This document shows, in pieces, positions 53,181 through 62,121 of a DNA stretch of 64,000 nt. Origin of the DNA: Elusimicrobiota bacterium (GTDB lineage: Bacteria; Elusimicrobiota; Elusimicrobia; JACQPE01); contig JACQJO010000019.1 of NCBI GenBank assembly GCA_016205025.1, positions 1 to 64,000 of the forward strand. The letters are read 5' to 3'. Position 1 is the first letter of the stretch; the number at the start of each line of letters is the position of its first letter. The notes under the pieces were generated by a model. The model was not told the origin of the DNA. It was given only the letters and a program-made list of their open reading frames with translations, and did no database searches. The position numbers and the translations under genes were made by a program.

Positions 53181-54311
53181 ATGAAAAACGTTTACATATT
53201 ATCCGGGGCGCGGACGCCTTTTGCGACCTGGGCTTCCGGCAAGAAGGGAGACGGCGGCCCCGGCGGCGCTTTAAAAGAAAAAGACGCTTATGATTTGGGC
53301 GCGGCCGCGGTGCGCGGCGCCCTGGAGCGCGCGGGTGTCGCCGCGGCCCAGGTGGAGCGGGTGGTTTTTAGCAACGCTTATTACGCCGACGCTCACGGGG
53401 TTTACAGCTCGCGCTACGTGGCTCTTCGCGCCGGAATCCCGCCCGACGTTCCGGCGGCCGGCGTTCAGATGGCCTGCGCCTCGGGTCTCTACGCTTTAAT
53501 CGCGGCGGGCGATGCTGTCGCGTTCGGCCAGGCCGGCCTTGTGGTTACCGGGGGAACCGATAATGTCAGCCGTTTGTCCAGAAGCGTTTTTATCCCTTCT
53601 TTTAACGATATTTCCTGCGGCATGTATATCAGTCAGACCGTGGAGTCCTTGGCGCCGGAATTCGCCGTCACCCGCGAAGCGCAGGATCAGTGGGCTTTTC
53701 GCAGTCATCAATTGGCGCGTGAAGCGCAAAAAGCCGGACGCTTTAAAGAGGAGATTGTTCCCGTCGGCGCCGCGACAGAGGATGATTATATTCTCGGGGA
53801 TCCCTCGTTGGATTTTTTTAAAACCGCTCAGCCTCTTAAAGACCAGCAAATGGTGACCGTTGCCGCCACGCATGGGTTTGTCGACGGCGCCTCGGCCTTG
53901 ATTTTTGGATCGGAGGAAAAAACAAAAGCTTGGGGCCGGGAGCCCTTGGGCCGGCTGGTTGGCGCCGCGATCGCGGCTACGCCGCCCGCCAAAATGGCCT
54001 GGGCTTCGGTTCCGGCGGTGACCGAAGCGCTGGCCAGGGCAAAACTTGATATCGCCGCGATCGATCTTTTTGAGATCAACGAAACCTTCGCGGCCCAAGC
54101 TCTAGTAGATATTAAAGCCCTGGGGATTGATCCACAAAAGGTCAATGTCAACGGCGGGGCGGTCGCGATCGGGCATCCCTTCGCCGGATCGGGGGGACGG
54201 TTGGTTTTAACTCTTCTCTTGGAGCTTAAGCGCCGCGGTCTTAAGCGCGGCGTCGCCGCGATTTCTGCCGGCGGCGGCCAAGCCGCCGCTGTTGTTGTTG
54301 AAAGAATATAA
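53181..54311 (+). CDS. thiolase-family protein lacking the second catalytic Cys
   Basis: A 376-aa thiolase homologue. Nucleophile Cys99 (MACASGLYAL) and the His in GGAVAIGHPFAGSGGR are kept, but the C-terminal CxGGG motif reads AAISAGGGQA: Ser362 replaces the Cys that acts as general acid/base. It may have changed activity or substrate. ATG 53181 is chosen over a TTG seven codons upstream. The carboxylase gene follows after 7 bases, so it is probably part of the leucine-type catabolic operon. Confidence 0.88.
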   Translation: MKNVYILSGARTPFATWASGKKGDGGPGGALKEKDAYDLGAAAVRGALERAGVAAAQVERVVFSNAYYADAHGVYSSRYVALRAGIPPDVPAAGVQMACASGLYALIAAGDAVAFGQAGLVVTGGTDNVSRLSRSVFIPSFNDISCGMYISQTVESLAPEFAVTREAQDQWAFRSHQLAREAQKAGRFKEEIVPVGAATEDDYILGDPSLDFFKTAQPLKDQQMVTVAATHGFVDGASALIFGSEEKTKAWGREPLGRLVGAAIAATPPAKMAWASVPAVTEALARAKLDIAAIDLFEINETFAAQALVDIKALGIDPQKVNVNGGAVAIGHPFAGSGGRLVLTLLLELKRRGLKRGVAAISAGGGQAAAVVVERI

Positions 54312-54318
54312 TTAAACC

Positions 54319-55938
54319 ATGGCTGAACCCATGTCTGTCATTGAGTTTAGTATCAACAAGAATGCTGAAGAGACGAAACTGAATGCCCAGTACCATCGGT
54401 TTTTGGTGGCGGATTTTAAGGAAAAGTTGGAACAGGTCCAAAAGGGGGGATCTTCACAGGCGATTGAGCTTCATAAAAAAAGAGGCAAGCTGACAGCGCG
54501 CCAGCGCATCGAAAAACTGATTGATCCTAAAACCGAGTTTTTAGAATTCTCCGCTTTGGCCGCCTTGGGCCAGTATGATGACCAGGTGCCTGCGGCTGGA
54601 ATCATTACCGGGATCGGTCAAGTTCGCGGCCGCGAGTGCGTGATCGCGGCCAATGACGCCACGGTTAAGGGCGGCACCTATTACCCCGAAACGATCAAGA
54701 AACATCTAAGAGCCCAGGAGATTGCGTTGGAGAACCGGTTGCCCACGATTTATCTTGCGGATTCAGGGGGCGCCTTTCTTCCCCGCCAGGCCGAGGTTTT
54801 TCCGGACAAGGAGCATTTTGGCCGAATCTTTTACAACCAAGCGGTAATGTCATCGCTTGGCATTCACCAAATCGCGGTGGTAATGGGAATGTGCACCGCC
54901 GGCGGCGCTTATGTTCCGGCCATGGCGGATGAATGCGTGATTGTTAAAGGAACCGGAACTATTTATCTGGGCGGCCCGCCTTTGGTTAAAGCCGCGATCG
55001 GTGAAGACGTGGAAACGGAGGAACTGGGCGGCGGAGAGATGCACAGCTTTATTTCGGGCGTGACCGATCATCTCGCTGAAAACGACGAACACGCCCTCGA
55101 TATTTGCCGTAATATCGTGGACACTTTGCCCGCCACTCCTCACTCCTCACTCCTCACGCCGCACGCTTTTGAAGAGCCTAAGTACGCGCCATCTGACCTT
55201 TATTATGTCGTTAACCGCGATTTGCGCCGTCCTTCCGATATAAAAAAGATCATCGCCTGCTTGGCGGATGGTTCTAAATTTCAGGAGTTTAAAGCTAATT
55301 ACGGAAAGACTCTCATCTGCGGATTTGCCCAATGGATGGGCCATCCTGTGGGAATTTTAGGCAATGAAGGCATTTTGTTTTCCGAATCCGCTTTAAAGGG
55401 CGCCCATTTTATTGAGCTTTGCGGTCAGAGAAAAACTCCGATCGTGTTTCTGCAGAACATTACCGGATTTATGATCGGAAAAGAGGCGGAGCAAAGCGGC
55501 ATCGTTAAGCACGGGGCCAAAATGGTCCAAGCGGTCTCAACCGTTAATGTTCCGAAGATTACGGTCATTGTGGGCGCTTCTAACGGCGCCGGCAATTACG
55601 CCATGTGCGGCCGCGCTTACGGCCCAAGGTTTCTTTTTACCTGGCCCAACGCGCGCGTTTCCGTCATGGGCGCGGAACAGGCAGCCAGTGTCATGGTCAC
55701 GATCAAAGAACAGCAATTGGCGCGCGACGGCAAGACCTTGAGCGCCCAGGATGCTGAACGAATCGCCGCTCCGGTTCGCGAGCAGTATGAAAAAGAAGGC
55801 CATCCTTATTATGGCGCCTCCCGCCTGTGGGATGACGGCGTTATTGATCCGGCGGACACCAGAAAGATCGTCGGGCGCTTGCTGGGTCTGGTTCATTTTC
55901 CCGAGGGTCCGGCCCGCTACCCTGTATTTAGAATGTAA
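54319..55938 (+). CDS. mccB: methylcrotonyl-CoA carboxylase carboxyltransferase (beta) subunit
   Basis: Carboxyltransferase half of a biotin-dependent acyl-CoA carboxylase, 539 aa. Segments such as [37 protein letters not shown] and [19 protein letters not shown] are closest to the methylcrotonyl-CoA rather than propionyl-CoA enzymes. The hydratase and HMG-CoA lyase that follow make this assignment strong. The biotin carboxylase/biotin carrier subunit is missing from the window. A heptamer repeat (55135-55155) adds TPHSSLLTP to a variable loop. Its stop overlaps the hydratase start (TAATG). Confidence 0.9.
   Translation: MAEPMSVIEFSINKNAEETKLNAQYHRFLVADFKEKLEQVQKGGSSQAIELHKKRGKLTARQRIEKLIDPKTEFLEFSALAALGQYDDQVPAAGIITGIGQVRGRECVIAANDATVKGGTYYPETIKKHLRAQEIALENRLPTIYLADSGGAFLPRQAEVFPDKEHFGRIFYNQAVMSSLGIHQIAVVMGMCTAGGAYVPAMADECVIVKGTGTIYLGGPPLVKAAIGEDVETEELGGGEMHSFISGVTDHLAENDEHALDICRNIVDTLPATPHSSLLTPHAFEEPKYAPSDLYYVVNRDLRRPSDIKKIIACLADGSKFQEFKANYGKTLICGFAQWMGHPVGILGNEGILFSESALKGAHFIELCGQRKTPIVFLQNITGFMIGKEAEQSGIVKHGAKMVQAVSTVNVPKITVIVGASNGAGNYAMCGRAYGPRFLFTWPNARVSVMGAEQAASVMVTIKEQQLARDGKTLSAQDAERIAAPVREQYEKEGHPYYGASRLWDDGVIDPADTRKIVGRLLGLVHFPEGPARYPVFRM
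55135..55155. repeat. three ACTCCTC heptamers inside mccB
   Basis: Three perfect tandem copies of ACTCCTC. Three 7-base units equal seven codons, so the frame is kept; they encode a Ser/Leu/Thr/Pro-rich insert between the IVDTLP and FEEPKY segments. Confidence 0.85.
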
Positions 55939-56720
55939 TGCCTTATCAGCGTTTGATTGTTGAAAGACAAAATTCCGTTCTTCGCGTTACCTTAAATCGT
56001 TTCGAAGCCCGCAACGCCTTGGATGCTTTGGCCATGGATGAGCTTTCTCGCGCTTTCAGGGACGCCGCCAAGGATTCGGACATCAGGGTCGCTGTTCTTT
56101 CCGGAGCCGGCTCTGATTTCTGCGCCGGCGGCGATCTTGTTTGGATGAGCCAATGCGCCCGCGCTCCTATGGCTAAAAATAAAAAAGAGGCGCAGAGGCT
56201 TCTTGATATGTTCGTGGCGATCGATGAAGCCCCTTTCGCGGTTGTGGCCAAAGTTCAAGGAAACTGTTTTGGCGCCGGCTTGGGCCTAATCGGCGCCTGC
56301 GACGTGGTGGTCGCGGCATCGGACAGCCGGTTCGCTTTTTCGGAAGCTAAATTGGGGTTGATCCCGGCGGTTGTTTCCACTTTTGTTATCCCCAAGATCG
56401 GTTTCGGGCAGGCCCGGCGCCTTTACGTCACGGCCCAGATTTTTTCGGCTCAATTCGGCCAGGATATCGGGTTGGTTCATGAGATTGCCGATGCCGCCGG
56501 TTTGGAAAATAAGGTTCAACAGACGATCGTTCATGTTTTGAGTACCGCGCCCGGGACCACCGCGCTTTCGAAGGCTTACCTGCGCCAATTTGAAGGGTTA
56601 AACCGTAAAGGCCGGGTTGCCAACGCGGTCAATGCTTTAGCCAAAATCCGCGCCACGCCCCAGGCTAAAGAGGGATTCACCGCTTTTTTTGAAAAACGCC
56701 AGCCCAAATGGAGCCTCTAG
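55938..56720 (+). CDS. enoyl-CoA hydratase family, probable methylglutaconyl-CoA hydratase
   Basis: A 260-aa crotonase-fold enzyme. Oxyanion-hole segments are SGAGSDFCAGGDLVWM and VQGNCFGAGLGLIGACDVVV, and the catalytic-loop SEAKLGLIPAVVSTFV follows. Gene order (mccB, hydratase, HMG-CoA lyase) indicates hydration of 3-methylglutaconyl-CoA to HMG-CoA in leucine breakdown. ATG 55938 overlaps the mccB stop by one base. Confidence 0.9.
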   Translation: MPYQRLIVERQNSVLRVTLNRFEARNALDALAMDELSRAFRDAAKDSDIRVAVLSGAGSDFCAGGDLVWMSQCARAPMAKNKKEAQRLLDMFVAIDEAPFAVVAKVQGNCFGAGLGLIGACDVVVAASDSRFAFSEAKLGLIPAVVSTFVIPKIGFGQARRLYVTAQIFSAQFGQDIGLVHEIADAAGLENKVQQTIVHVLSTAPGTTALSKAYLRQFEGLNRKGRVANAVNALAKIRATPQAKEGFTAFFEKRQPKWSL

Positions 56721-56736
56721 ATTTTTTTATTGTTCC

Positions 56737-57645
56737 GTGAAATCCGCCATTAGAATCACCGAAGTCGGACCGCGAGATGGGCTTCAAAATGAGAAGGCAA
56801 CTATTTCTTTGGAGGCCAAGGTTGCTTTCATTAACGCCTTATCCGCGACCGGCGTGCAAGAGATAGAGGCCGGCGCTTTTGTTTCGCCCAAAGCGATTCC
56901 TCAATTAGCTGATTCCGAGGAGGTTTTTAGCCGGATCGAGCGAAAACCGGGCGTCATTTACAGCGCCTTGGTTCCCAACGAAAAAGGAATGGAGCGCGCC
57001 ATTTTCGGCCGGGCGGATAAGATCGCGGTCTTTACCGCGGCCTCCGAAACGTTTAACCAAAAGAATATCAATGCCGGCATTAAAGAATCCATTGAGCGCT
57101 TTGAGCCCGTCATCCGTCAGGCCAAGGCCATGAAGATGCCGGTGCGCGGCTATGTTTCCGCCGCGTTTCACTGCCCTTATGAAGGGCCCGTAGCGCCGCA
57201 AAAGGTTTTGGGCGTTGCGCTGGAGCTTTTGGCTTTGGGCGCCGACGAGGTTTCTTTGGGCGACACCATCGGCCGCGCCAATCCCGATGAAACGCGCCGG
57301 TTGTTGGATTTAGTTTTAAAAGAGATCCCCAAGAAAAAAATCGTTCTTCATTTTCATGACACTTACGGCATGGCGATCGCGAACGCCTTGGCCGCCTATC
57401 AGGAGTACCAGATGGTTGGTTTCGACTCCTCGGCCGGCGGCTTGGGCGGCTGTCCTTATGCCCAAGGGGCGGCCGGCAACGTGGCCACGGAAGATCTTTT
57501 GTACGCTTTGAGTTCCCTGGGAGCCAAAATACCGGCCTCGATCGAAGCCGTGGCCGGGGCGGCCGGGGCCTTGATTCCTTTTTTGGGCCACGCCCTCTAT
57601 TCCCGCGCGGCCGGCCGCGCCAAAGGCCAGACTTTTCCCTCTTGA
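56737..57645 (+). CDS. hydroxymethylglutaryl-CoA lyase
   Basis: Splits HMG-CoA to acetyl-CoA and acetoacetate, 302 aa. The TIM-barrel start RITEVGPRDGLQNE, metal-ligand HFHDTYGMAIANAL, and the signature loop with the catalytic Cys GGLGGCPYAQGAAGNVATED are all clear. GTG 56737 gives a normal N-terminus; the frame is open 16 codons upstream into the hydratase gene. It closes the acyl-CoA run. Confidence 0.95.
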   Translation: MKSAIRITEVGPRDGLQNEKATISLEAKVAFINALSATGVQEIEAGAFVSPKAIPQLADSEEVFSRIERKPGVIYSALVPNEKGMERAIFGRADKIAVFTAASETFNQKNINAGIKESIERFEPVIRQAKAMKMPVRGYVSAAFHCPYEGPVAPQKVLGVALELLALGADEVSLGDTIGRANPDETRRLLDLVLKEIPKKKIVLHFHDTYGMAIANALAAYQEYQMVGFDSSAGGLGGCPYAQGAAGNVATEDLLYALSSLGAKIPASIEAVAGAAGALIPFLGHALYSRAAGRAKGQTFPS

Positions 57646-57679
57646 TTTTTTTGGTTTTGGGCCTCAATCTTATGGTGCG

Positions 57680-58999
57680 ATGCGTCAACGCGGGGTCTCA
57701 TCTTTCTTTTTTGCCTTCGGAATTCTTCTTCATTTCCTTTTAAGCCATCCGGCGTCAGCCGTTCAAAACGAGTCCTTGTTAAAAGAAGTTTATGGTTTTG
57801 AAGAATCCACCGTTAAAACGTTTCCTTCGTGGTTGGTTTCTTTTCTTTCAGATCCCGATGCCATGAAAGGTTTTGATCAAGAATTAAAAAAGTACGAAGC
57901 CAATGCCGGGGAGCGGGAAGGATTGGATGGGTTGGTGAGCGTCATCTACAATCAAATCGTCACGGACGGACACAAAGGCTACTCTCGCTTGAAACGTTTT
58001 CACGATGGATTGGACTTAGCCCTCAAACATTTGGGCCAAGATCAGGAGGGTTCGGTCAGAGAGCGCCAGCGCGACAAACTTTTACGCTGGACCGAGGCCA
58101 TCGCGCGCATTAAAGATAAGAAGCTGGGCGGTTCCTTTGATGTGGTAGTTTTGCCCAAAGATTTTTTGGACGGTTTGAGTGATGACAAAAAACAGGTTTT
58201 CAGCGATCCCAAACGCGGCCTGCGCGTTATTTCTGAGGCTTTACACGGAACTTCCATCAAGGCCCATACTCAATGGCGCTTTGTGCTTCCGGGAGAAGCT
58301 GCGGCTTTGAGCGCCAAAAAAGGAGCCAAGAGGGGCGAACTCGCCCCGAGCGTTATTCCGGCCAAAAACCCGGGGTTCGCCAAGGGAACCGCGAAGGGAG
58401 GCGGTTTTTCCTCTTTTTTAAAGAAATTAGGCCGCGGTTTGACGGTCGCGGCCAGGCATGCTGTTTCGTTGGGCGTCATTTTGGGGTTTGGAGCTTTAGG
58501 CGGAATGGCGGCCATTGGTTGGACCAAAACTTACGGTCCAAAGTATGGCGCCTTAAACGGCATGCTTTGGGCGTTGCCGGTTTTTTTGGGCTTAAGCTAC
58601 ATTCCAGGAGTTAAAGATTCCAAGCCGGCGCGGTTTTTAACGGGTTTGCCCGGCAAGTTAAACCCGATATCTGGGCCGGGCCCCGCGGCGTCCGCGTCGC
58701 CTGATGCGCAGGTGGCCGCCGGTCGTCCGAGCGCGGATCAGTTTTTCAAAAACAACAAGGCTTCGCTTGAAAAACAGCACGGGACTTATGCCCGCTACCG
58801 CCAGCTTTTACGCACCTATATTGACTCTCAAAAAGAGGCCTGCCGGTCTGCGGGAAATAAAGCTGCCTGCCAAGAGCGAACGCAGAAATTAGCGCAATTA
58901 AGGAATTGGATTCGCGACTACATGGCTTCGGTGGAGGAATCCGCCAAAACGCTCGGCCTTTCCGAAGAAACCAAGCGGTTTTTGATCCACGGCAGCTAG
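57680..58999 (+). CDS. exported membrane protein of unknown family, non-catalytic paralogue
   Basis: Family not recognised, 439 aa. A signal peptide (about 1-27, cut after HPASA) is followed by an N-terminal domain (about 30-145) starting VYGFEEST and holding WLVSFL, REGLDGLVSVIYNQIV and a LLRWTEAIARI helix. A long low-complexity Lys/Gly/Pro linker leads to two hydrophobic helices (about 259-281 and 290-308). The C-terminal domain (about 350-439) has two cysteines (388 and 397) and ends in LGLSEETKRFLI. The N- and C-terminal domains are clearly related to those of the next protein, but the metallopeptidase segment found there is missing. 34 bases separate it from the HMG-CoA lyase gene. Confidence 0.78.
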   Translation: MRQRGVSSFFFAFGILLHFLLSHPASAVQNESLLKEVYGFEESTVKTFPSWLVSFLSDPDAMKGFDQELKKYEANAGEREGLDGLVSVIYNQIVTDGHKGYSRLKRFHDGLDLALKHLGQDQEGSVRERQRDKLLRWTEAIARIKDKKLGGSFDVVVLPKDFLDGLSDDKKQVFSDPKRGLRVISEALHGTSIKAHTQWRFVLPGEAAALSAKKGAKRGELAPSVIPAKNPGFAKGTAKGGGFSSFLKKLGRGLTVAARHAVSLGVILGFGALGGMAAIGWTKTYGPKYGALNGMLWALPVFLGLSYIPGVKDSKPARFLTGLPGKLNPISGPGPAASASPDAQVAAGRPSADQFFKNNKASLEKQHGTYARYRQLLRTYIDSQKEACRSAGNKAACQERTQKLAQLRNWIRDYMASVEESAKTLGLSEETKRFLIHGS

Positions 59000-59009
59000 G
59001 TCTCTTTTG

Positions 59010-60599
59010 ATGAGAAAATCATCATTTTTGTTGTTTCTTTTGATCATTCCCAGTTTTATCGGAGCTGTTAATCCAAGTTCGTTTCAGAGCCTCGAGGAAA
59101 GGCGTCAGTTTTTAACCCAAACCTACGGCTTTAGCGAGGAGGATTTTATTTATCTCCCCTTATGGTTAGTGGAATTTTTGGCAGAAATCAAACTCGTGGA
59201 AGAATTTGACGGGGCCGTAGATGATTTTATTGCTCATCGCGAAGACGGCGCGATTGCGGCCCGGTTGGCGGTGATCATTGATGCGGGGATTGTGGCAAAA
59301 AATGAAAACTCGCACGTTTTAATGCATTTTAGTTCGGGCCTTCACAGCGCCTTGACTTCAAAAACTATTAACGAGGAGTCACGCGAACGTCTGGCTAAAT
59401 GGCTTGGTTTAGCGCAGTGGCTCAAGGATAACCATCGGGACGGGCTTTTTATTGTTGACGCGAAGCCGTTGGAGCAGAATGAGTCTTTATTTGCCAAGCA
59501 GAAAGTTGACGCGGCATCGCCGACAGATCTGCTGGGCGCGTCTTTAGTTTTTGATGGACTTGGCGCAAGGCGTTTGCCTGGAGAGATCGATCGGGCTTCA
59601 TTGGCGCGCGATGGCGGGGGGACTGCTTTTGTTTCCGACAAGAGAGGATTGAGTGAAACTGGGCGCCTTTATCCGCCGATAACCCCCCGCCGTCAAGGCC
59701 TGTCGCCTGATGTTGTTTTGACCGCCGAGGGAAGCGAAAAAGATAAGAAGCGCCTTAATCAGGTTTTTGAGCTTTACAAGAAGACCAAGACGGGCCAAGA
59801 CCGCCTTGAGGGTATTCGTCGTTGCGCCGGGGAAGGAGACGAAGTTTTTGTGAAGCTGGCGAATTTAAAGGGATGGATGGGTGAGGCTTTTACCGGTGAG
59901 ATTAGAATAGATCGTTCCCTTGGCCGTCATAAAGGAGTAATGTTGGGAACGTTAGCTCATGAGATGAAGCATCATTACAATCGGGCCTGTTTTCCTGAAG
60001 TTAAGTACACCAAGGAAAATGAATTGGAGGCTCGTCTTGAGGGAGCCAAAATGGCTCGGGAATACCAAAAAAAGAAACCTTCTTTTTTCGGCAAGGCGAT
60101 CTCTTTGATTTTGACCAGCGTATTCGCTGGTCTAATGGGAGTGTTGCCCTTTCTTGTTGGTGATTTTATAGTCGCTGCCCTAGGGATTGGTGGAGTGGTG
60201 GGCACGGGCCTAGTTATAAGCTCGGGCTTGGCCCCCCTGGCCCTTTCACCCTTTGAGTGGGTTACCCGCAGAAATCCTTTTTATCAAGAATTGGAGCTGT
60301 TTTATGCTCAAGGGATTGACAAAAACGGCAAACAAATAAATCGGCAGCATTTTTACAAAGATTTGCCTACGGTTCGCGGGCTTCTTTTTGCGTACGCAAC
60401 AGAGCAAAAGATAGCCTGCGGGGAACCCCAGCGCTCGCGGGATCCTTGGCAGTGCCGCTATAGAACTGAGGCGTTAGACGAACTTCAGCGTTGGATCAAA
60501 GAGGATATCGCGTATAAAAAACGGATTGGCCGGGAGCTTGGATTTTCCAAGAAAACTGTAGAGGATTTTATTGATCCCGAGATGGCTGCCAAGAAATAA
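59010..60599 (+). CDS. exported membrane protein with M48-like zinc-peptidase motif
   Basis: A 529-aa paralogue of the preceding protein. Signal peptide (about 1-20); N-terminal domain (about 30-140) starting TYGFSEED with LWLVEFL and REDGAIAARLAVIIDAGIV. A central segment contains LGTLAHEMKHHYN (HExxH at 317-321), followed 19 residues later by ENELEARLEGAKMA, like the ExEA helix that holds the third zinc ligand in M48 peptidases. Two hydrophobic helices (about 362-385 and 386-415) follow, then the C-terminal domain with paired cysteines (470 and 482) and GRELGFSKKTVEDFI. A membrane-tethered metallopeptidase is likely. ATG 59010 is used (a TTG lies one codon earlier). The 3' end overlaps gcvPB by 32 bases. 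Confidence 0.82.
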   Translation: MRKSSFLLFLLIIPSFIGAVNPSSFQSLEERRQFLTQTYGFSEEDFIYLPLWLVEFLAEIKLVEEFDGAVDDFIAHREDGAIAARLAVIIDAGIVAKNENSHVLMHFSSGLHSALTSKTINEESRERLAKWLGLAQWLKDNHRDGLFIVDAKPLEQNESLFAKQKVDAASPTDLLGASLVFDGLGARRLPGEIDRASLARDGGGTAFVSDKRGLSETGRLYPPITPRRQGLSPDVVLTAEGSEKDKKRLNQVFELYKKTKTGQDRLEGIRRCAGEGDEVFVKLANLKGWMGEAFTGEIRIDRSLGRHKGVMLGTLAHEMKHHYNRACFPEVKYTKENELEARLEGAKMAREYQKKKPSFFGKAISLILTSVFAGLMGVLPFLVGDFIVAALGIGGVVGTGLVISSGLAPLALSPFEWVTRRNPFYQELELFYAQGIDKNGKQINRQHFYKDLPTVRGLLFAYATEQKIACGEPQRSRDPWQCRYRTEALDELQRWIKEDIAYKKRIGRELGFSKKTVEDFIDPEMAAKK

Positions 60600-62022
60600 C
60601 CGGATTTCTGGCCGCGGTGACGTCGTCAATTCTTTTTACCGGCAAGGTGTGCGGCGCGGTTTTGACGGTTTCGGGCGTAGTTCGTGCCTCCTGCAAAATA
60701 GTTTTGACCGCGCTTGCAAATTCCTCCAGGGTTTCCGGGGTTTCGGTTTCGGTGGGTTCCACCATGATCGCTTCCGGAACAATTAGGGGAAAATAAATAG
60801 TCGGAGCGTAGAATTTAAAATCAAGCAATCGCTTGGCGATATCTAAGGTTCGCACCCCATTTAATTTTTTAGGGTCAATCGTGAATACGGCTTCATGCAT
60901 GCAGGGCTCATCCGAGAAGGGCGTTAACCCCGCTTCCTTAAGCAGTACGCGCAAGTAATTGGCGTTTAGGATGGCGCCTTTGGAGGCCTCGAGAACCCCT
61001 TCTTTTCCTAAAAGCGCCACATAAGCCGCGGACCATAAAAGATTGGCGGTTGATCCGTGGAAGGACCGGATGCGTCCGATGGATTTGGGGTGCGCCTCCT
61101 CAATTTGGAGCTGGCCGTTTTTTTCAATGATGCGAGGGACCGGCAGGAAGTCATCTAAATGGCGCTTAACCAAAAGAACGCCCGCGCCGGGGCCTCCGCC
61201 TCCATGCGGAACCGAGAAGGTTTTGTGGAGATTCAAATGCATCACGTCAAAGCCAAGGTTTCCGGGTTTGGCAATCCCCATCAAAGCGTTCATGTTGGCG
61301 CCATCCATGTACATCTGCACGCCGGCTTGGTGCGCCAGCCGCGCGATCTCCGAGATTTCGTCTTCAAAAAGACCCAGCGTGTTAGGCAGGGTGATCATCA
61401 CCATGGCCGCGGTTTCGTTCAAGTGTTTTTTGAGTTCTTCGATATTGACGCGGCCGCGAGCATTGGACTTGATCGTGACCACCTCAAATCCGGCCAAGGC
61501 CGCGCTGGCCGGGTTGGTGCCGTGGGCTGAATCCGGGATAATGATTTTTTTTCTCTGTGGGATTTCGCCTCTGTTTTGAAAATAAGCGCGGGTGACCAAG
61601 AGTCCGGCCAATTCCGCGTGGGCTCCGGCCGCGGGCGCCAGAGTCAAGGCATCCATGCCGGTGATTTCCAGGAGCGCGTTTTCAAAATCTTTAAGCGCTT
61701 TTAGGGTCCCTTGAATCGCCCAGGCCGGAAGTAAAGGATGGCGCTCGCTAAAGGCGCCATGGAAAGCCAAACGGAAGCAGGCTTTGGGGTTGTATTTCAT
61801 GGTGCAGGAGCCGAGTGGATAGAAATTGGTGTCTACCGAGTAGTTTAACTGACTAAGCTTTGTGAAATGCCGCACCACTTCCAGTTCGGTCACCTCGGGA
61901 AGCCCGGGCGGGGTTTTGCGCAGGAGATGAGAGGGAATTTTTTGCGAGGGATGGATTTTCCCCTTGGGAAAACCGATCGCTCGCGCGCCTGGTTTGGTTT
62001 TATCGAACAGCGTAGCCAACAT
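60568..62022 (-). CDS. gcvPB: glycine dehydrogenase (decarboxylating) subunit 2
   Basis: C-terminal half of the split P-protein of the glycine cleavage system, 484 aa, carrying PLP. Typical parts are NFYPLGSCTMKYNPK, AGAHAELAGLLV, PDSAHGTNPASAALAGFEVV, and the PLP Lys in NLHKTFSVPHGGGGPG. ATG 62022 is preferred; the ATG at 62043 lies in the GTCATTGCGAG repeat. It is the last gene of the gcv operon and overlaps the metallopeptidase-like gene tail to tail. Confidence 0.95.
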   Translation of the reverse strand: MLATLFDKTKPGARAIGFPKGKIHPSQKIPSHLLRKTPPGLPEVTELEVVRHFTKLSQLNYSVDTNFYPLGSCTMKYNPKACFRLAFHGAFSERHPLLPAWAIQGTLKALKDFENALLEITGMDALTLAPAAGAHAELAGLLVTRAYFQNRGEIPQRKKIIIPDSAHGTNPASAALAGFEVVTIKSNARGRVNIEELKKHLNETAAMVMITLPNTLGLFEDEISEIARLAHQAGVQMYMDGANMNALMGIAKPGNLGFDVMHLNLHKTFSVPHGGGGPGAGVLLVKRHLDDFLPVPRIIEKNGQLQIEEAHPKSIGRIRSFHGSTANLLWSAAYVALLGKEGVLEASKGAILNANYLRVLLKEAGLTPFSDEPCMHEAVFTIDPKKLNGVRTLDIAKRLLDFKFYAPTIYFPLIVPEAIMVEPTETETPETLEEFASAVKTILQEARTTPETVKTAPHTLPVKRIDDVTAARNPVISWQPSRDQ

Positions 62023-62038
62023 TGATTTATCTCTTTTT

Positions 62039-62121
62039 GTCATTGCGAGGAGCGCAGCGACGAAGCAATCTCATCAAAAGGGACCCCTTTTATGAGATTG
62101 CTTCGCTTCGCTCGCAATGAC
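62039..62121. repeat. GTCATTGCGAG...CTCGCAATGAC palindromic repeat, copy 2
   Basis: An 83-base element with the same bounds and inner GAAGCAATCTC/GAGATTGCTTC arms as 38445-38532. It fills the space between gcvPA and gcvPB, and its right part is read as the last 15 codons of gcvPA (VIASEAKQSHKRGPF). Confidence 0.92.
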
